Assembly (NCBI GenBank): GCA_916613615.1
Contig: OU744730.1
Coordinates: forward strand, 23,748,406 to 23,812,405
Source of the DNA: Steromphala cineraria
Taxonomy: Eukaryota; Mollusca; Gastropoda; Trochida; Trochidae
Length of the DNA stretch: 64,000 nt
Reading direction: 5' to 3'
The number at the start of each line of letters is the position of its first letter. Position 1 is the stretch's first letter. This document shows positions 61,801 to 64,000 of this stretch, in pieces. Below the pieces are notes generated by a model that saw only the letters and a list, made by a program, of their open reading frames with translations, ran no database searches and was not told the origin of the DNA. The translations under genes were made by a program, and so were the position numbers.

Positions 61801-64000
61801 AGATATGAAAAAAAAGGAGAAAAAAACACTAAAGAAATAATGTTATGAAATCTATGTCTTATCTTTTTTTGAAACCCTTAGAGTATTCAATGTTTATCCT
61901 TAATAAAAGATTGACGAATTTTAAGATAAAAATCTACGGTTCTTTAATTCTAACATTTTCCATTGACAGTTAACTATTTACCACGATCAGTTACTTGCTC
62001 CGTGAATTGTCAGTTCAGTGTTATGACATCAGTGGCAATTATTGGTTGTTACATTTTTTTTAAGATTTGACTTAATATACGCTAAAGGCTTTTTAGATAT
62101 TTTATTTATAATAACTCACTCCATTTTCAATCATTAGTTGTTAGGAAAGTCCTATGAAGAAATTCTCTTCGATACATCCCATTCATAAACAGATATAAAT
62201 ATACGCGAAGCCTACTCAGTGTGTAGGACCCTTTGACATTCAAGCATGACAACGATTCTCGCACGAGGAATGATTAGGGTTTATTTCCGACCACACTTTC
62301 CAGTTTACAGGATACGGGATGCTTCACTTTCCTGTCTGACAGTCTTCGATTCATAACCGTAACAACAATACAATACATCGGCCTACATAGCTAGACCTGT
62401 ATTGTTTATTGATAACTGATGTTGGGACTACAATGGGCACGCTTTGAAACATTTCATACAAGATATTTCAAATTTTTTTAACTTGATTCAAAGAGAGAAA
62501 AACATCAAAATTATCAAGTATATTCATCAAAACATTTTTTTTAATGCTTACTTTTAGGAGTTTGACAGACTATAGTTCTACTATAAAATTCTATCGTATC
62601 CTGTTAAATGGAACAGAGGAAACATTCTTAAGGAAGTTAACCAAACCATCAAATATCTAACATTTGTGGAAGTTTATATTTTTATTTATATGGACATTAT
62701 TCTAAAGGAATGAGCTCACAGTGGGTCGGTGATAATCCAAATCTTTCAAAATTCAACTGTAGCAACATGTGCAAAAACATGTCACGAGATGTTACTATAG
62801 AAGCCAAATATATATAGGTAAATATTATTTAAACTTGGGCGTGGTAGTCCCATGTGTCAAATTAAATTGAGACTTTGAGGTCCATATGTAACTTTAAAAA
62901 GCAAGTCGATCACTGCTATCTTTGGTGTTTGAGTGTCTGGGGATCGACAACCGCTTTGCAGATTGTTTAAACTCGACTCTCAATATCAAGCTTTTAAAGC
63001 TTATACTTCTGAATCATTATACTTATACAAAATTGCATTTAACTTTTACACCTGACGAGTAAACATATATATAAAAGACGAGGAACTTTTCATTGATGGT
63101 TGGTTCATTTGGACATCAATTTTGGACAACTTGTTGACACTGTAGTTAATATTATGATCTACACTTTGCTTAGAGGATTGAAAATCGGAACTGGAACCTG
63201 CGGGTAGATCCGTACTTACAATTTACTATTGTCTCAGATTCAAACGGCTCAAGGCAATACAATGGAAAAATGAACATATACCATGATAAGATTTTAATCA
63301 GTTAATAACAAATTAAGAATAATCATCCACGTCAAATTCAGCAAATAAGATCATTTTATAATTCAATCCTTTAAATTATTTTTAAAAAATTAGTAACATT
63401 TTAAAGTGAGAGAAAGTAGAAAATGCAACCAGAATCAATGGATCATTCTCCAGTTGACTGTTGTACTCCACCCCAGCGGAATTTACGCTGTCATAACTAT
63501 ATTCTGTCACTCGTCCTGCTACATAAGTGTATTTGCTTTAACCATACCCTGGCATCTATCAAGCCAAATGTGAACGTATCGCATCAGGAGGTTTTTGGTG
63601 ACTATAGGTTGTCTGTACTTTCTCTCGCTAGACTCAACCATTTTATTGGTTAGTGTTAACACAGAACTATATACGAGACTTTTGCCTTGATAGACATCAG
63701 GGTATGTTTAAAGCTACGCGGACATAAATACGCTCTATATAGCAGGAACTTGTTACTCTCTACTTTACCAGTGTCACATGGTCTATGGCCTTCCTTTCAC
63801 CTTTTACGTCCGCTTCTTTCAATTTTATTGCATTTCTCAATCACTTCCGTTTTAACCTCATTGTGAGAGTTATCTCCCTTCTATGTTCAGCTTTCCGTTT
63901 CCGCTCAAAAACACGTTTTCTGTCAGCCATTACTACTCGGCTCCACATTCTCTCACCGGCGCAAACTAATGGTTGCAAAGGTTTTTTACCGTTTCTATAA
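61801..64000. other. Upstream flank, nothing recognised
   Basis: No gene, RNA or mobile element could be supported. A 71-codon plus-strand frame running off the right edge (from 63,785) shows no recognisable motif. Confidence 0.4.

Noticed and set aside
61410..61829. Frames of alternating Arg-Glu or Ser-Leu on both strands
   Set aside because: Artefacts of the GA-rich microsatellite.
63785..64000. 71-codon frame running off the right edge
   Set aside because: No motif, no splice signal and no relation to neighbouring sequence that would support a gene.

Overview
The window looks like animal nuclear DNA, most likely from a marine bivalve mollusc. It is AT-rich and packed with short non-autonomous transposons. 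It also holds tandem-core repeats with tetranucleotide tails like those described from bivalves, and a single-exon TRIM/NHL-like reading frame of the kind expanded in bivalve genomes. The species cannot be named from this sequence alone.

Layout: (1) 1-3.3 kb carries a 42-bp tandem repeat, a broken Tc1 transposase piece (minus strand) and a plus-strand gene for a coiled-coil/NHL-propeller protein that keeps only a scrap of a RING finger. (2) 3.7-12.5 kb is intergenic: several MITEs with readable target-site duplications, then the probable 3' UTR of the main gene. (3) 12,568-60,852, minus strand, is one gene: a complete phospholipase C-gamma. I placed 34 coding exons, and splice phases close across all of them to give 1,273 residues (1,264 without one 9-residue microexon). 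Domain order is PH, EF-hands, X box, split PH, SH2, SH2, tyrosine linker, SH3, split PH, Y box, C2, helical tail. (4) 60.9-64 kb holds the 5' leader and promoter side, with a GA-rich tract about 0.5-0.95 kb upstream of the start codon.

The gene product would hydrolyse PIP2 to IP3 and diacylglycerol downstream of tyrosine kinases. All six catalytic and calcium-binding residues of the X box, both SH2 phosphotyrosine arginines and the activation-loop-like tyrosine are present. Three splicing features stand out: an AT-AC (U12-type) intron inside the Y box, a 27-nt in-frame microexon before the Y box, and a possible alternative terminal exon that would truncate the enzyme just after the tyrosine linker.

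The introns are a museum of mobile DNA: a 4.7-kb near-perfect palindrome carrying two copies of a transposon-like coding fragment, an array of nuclear-receptor-like half sites, a tandem-core element, two hAT-like MITEs with 8-bp duplications, MULE-like MITEs with 9-bp duplications (one nested in another MITE), and a TTAA-flanked family with two copies sharing a single TTAA. I found no wholly new biological system; the best leads are the minor-class intron, the regulated-looking exons and the palindrome.
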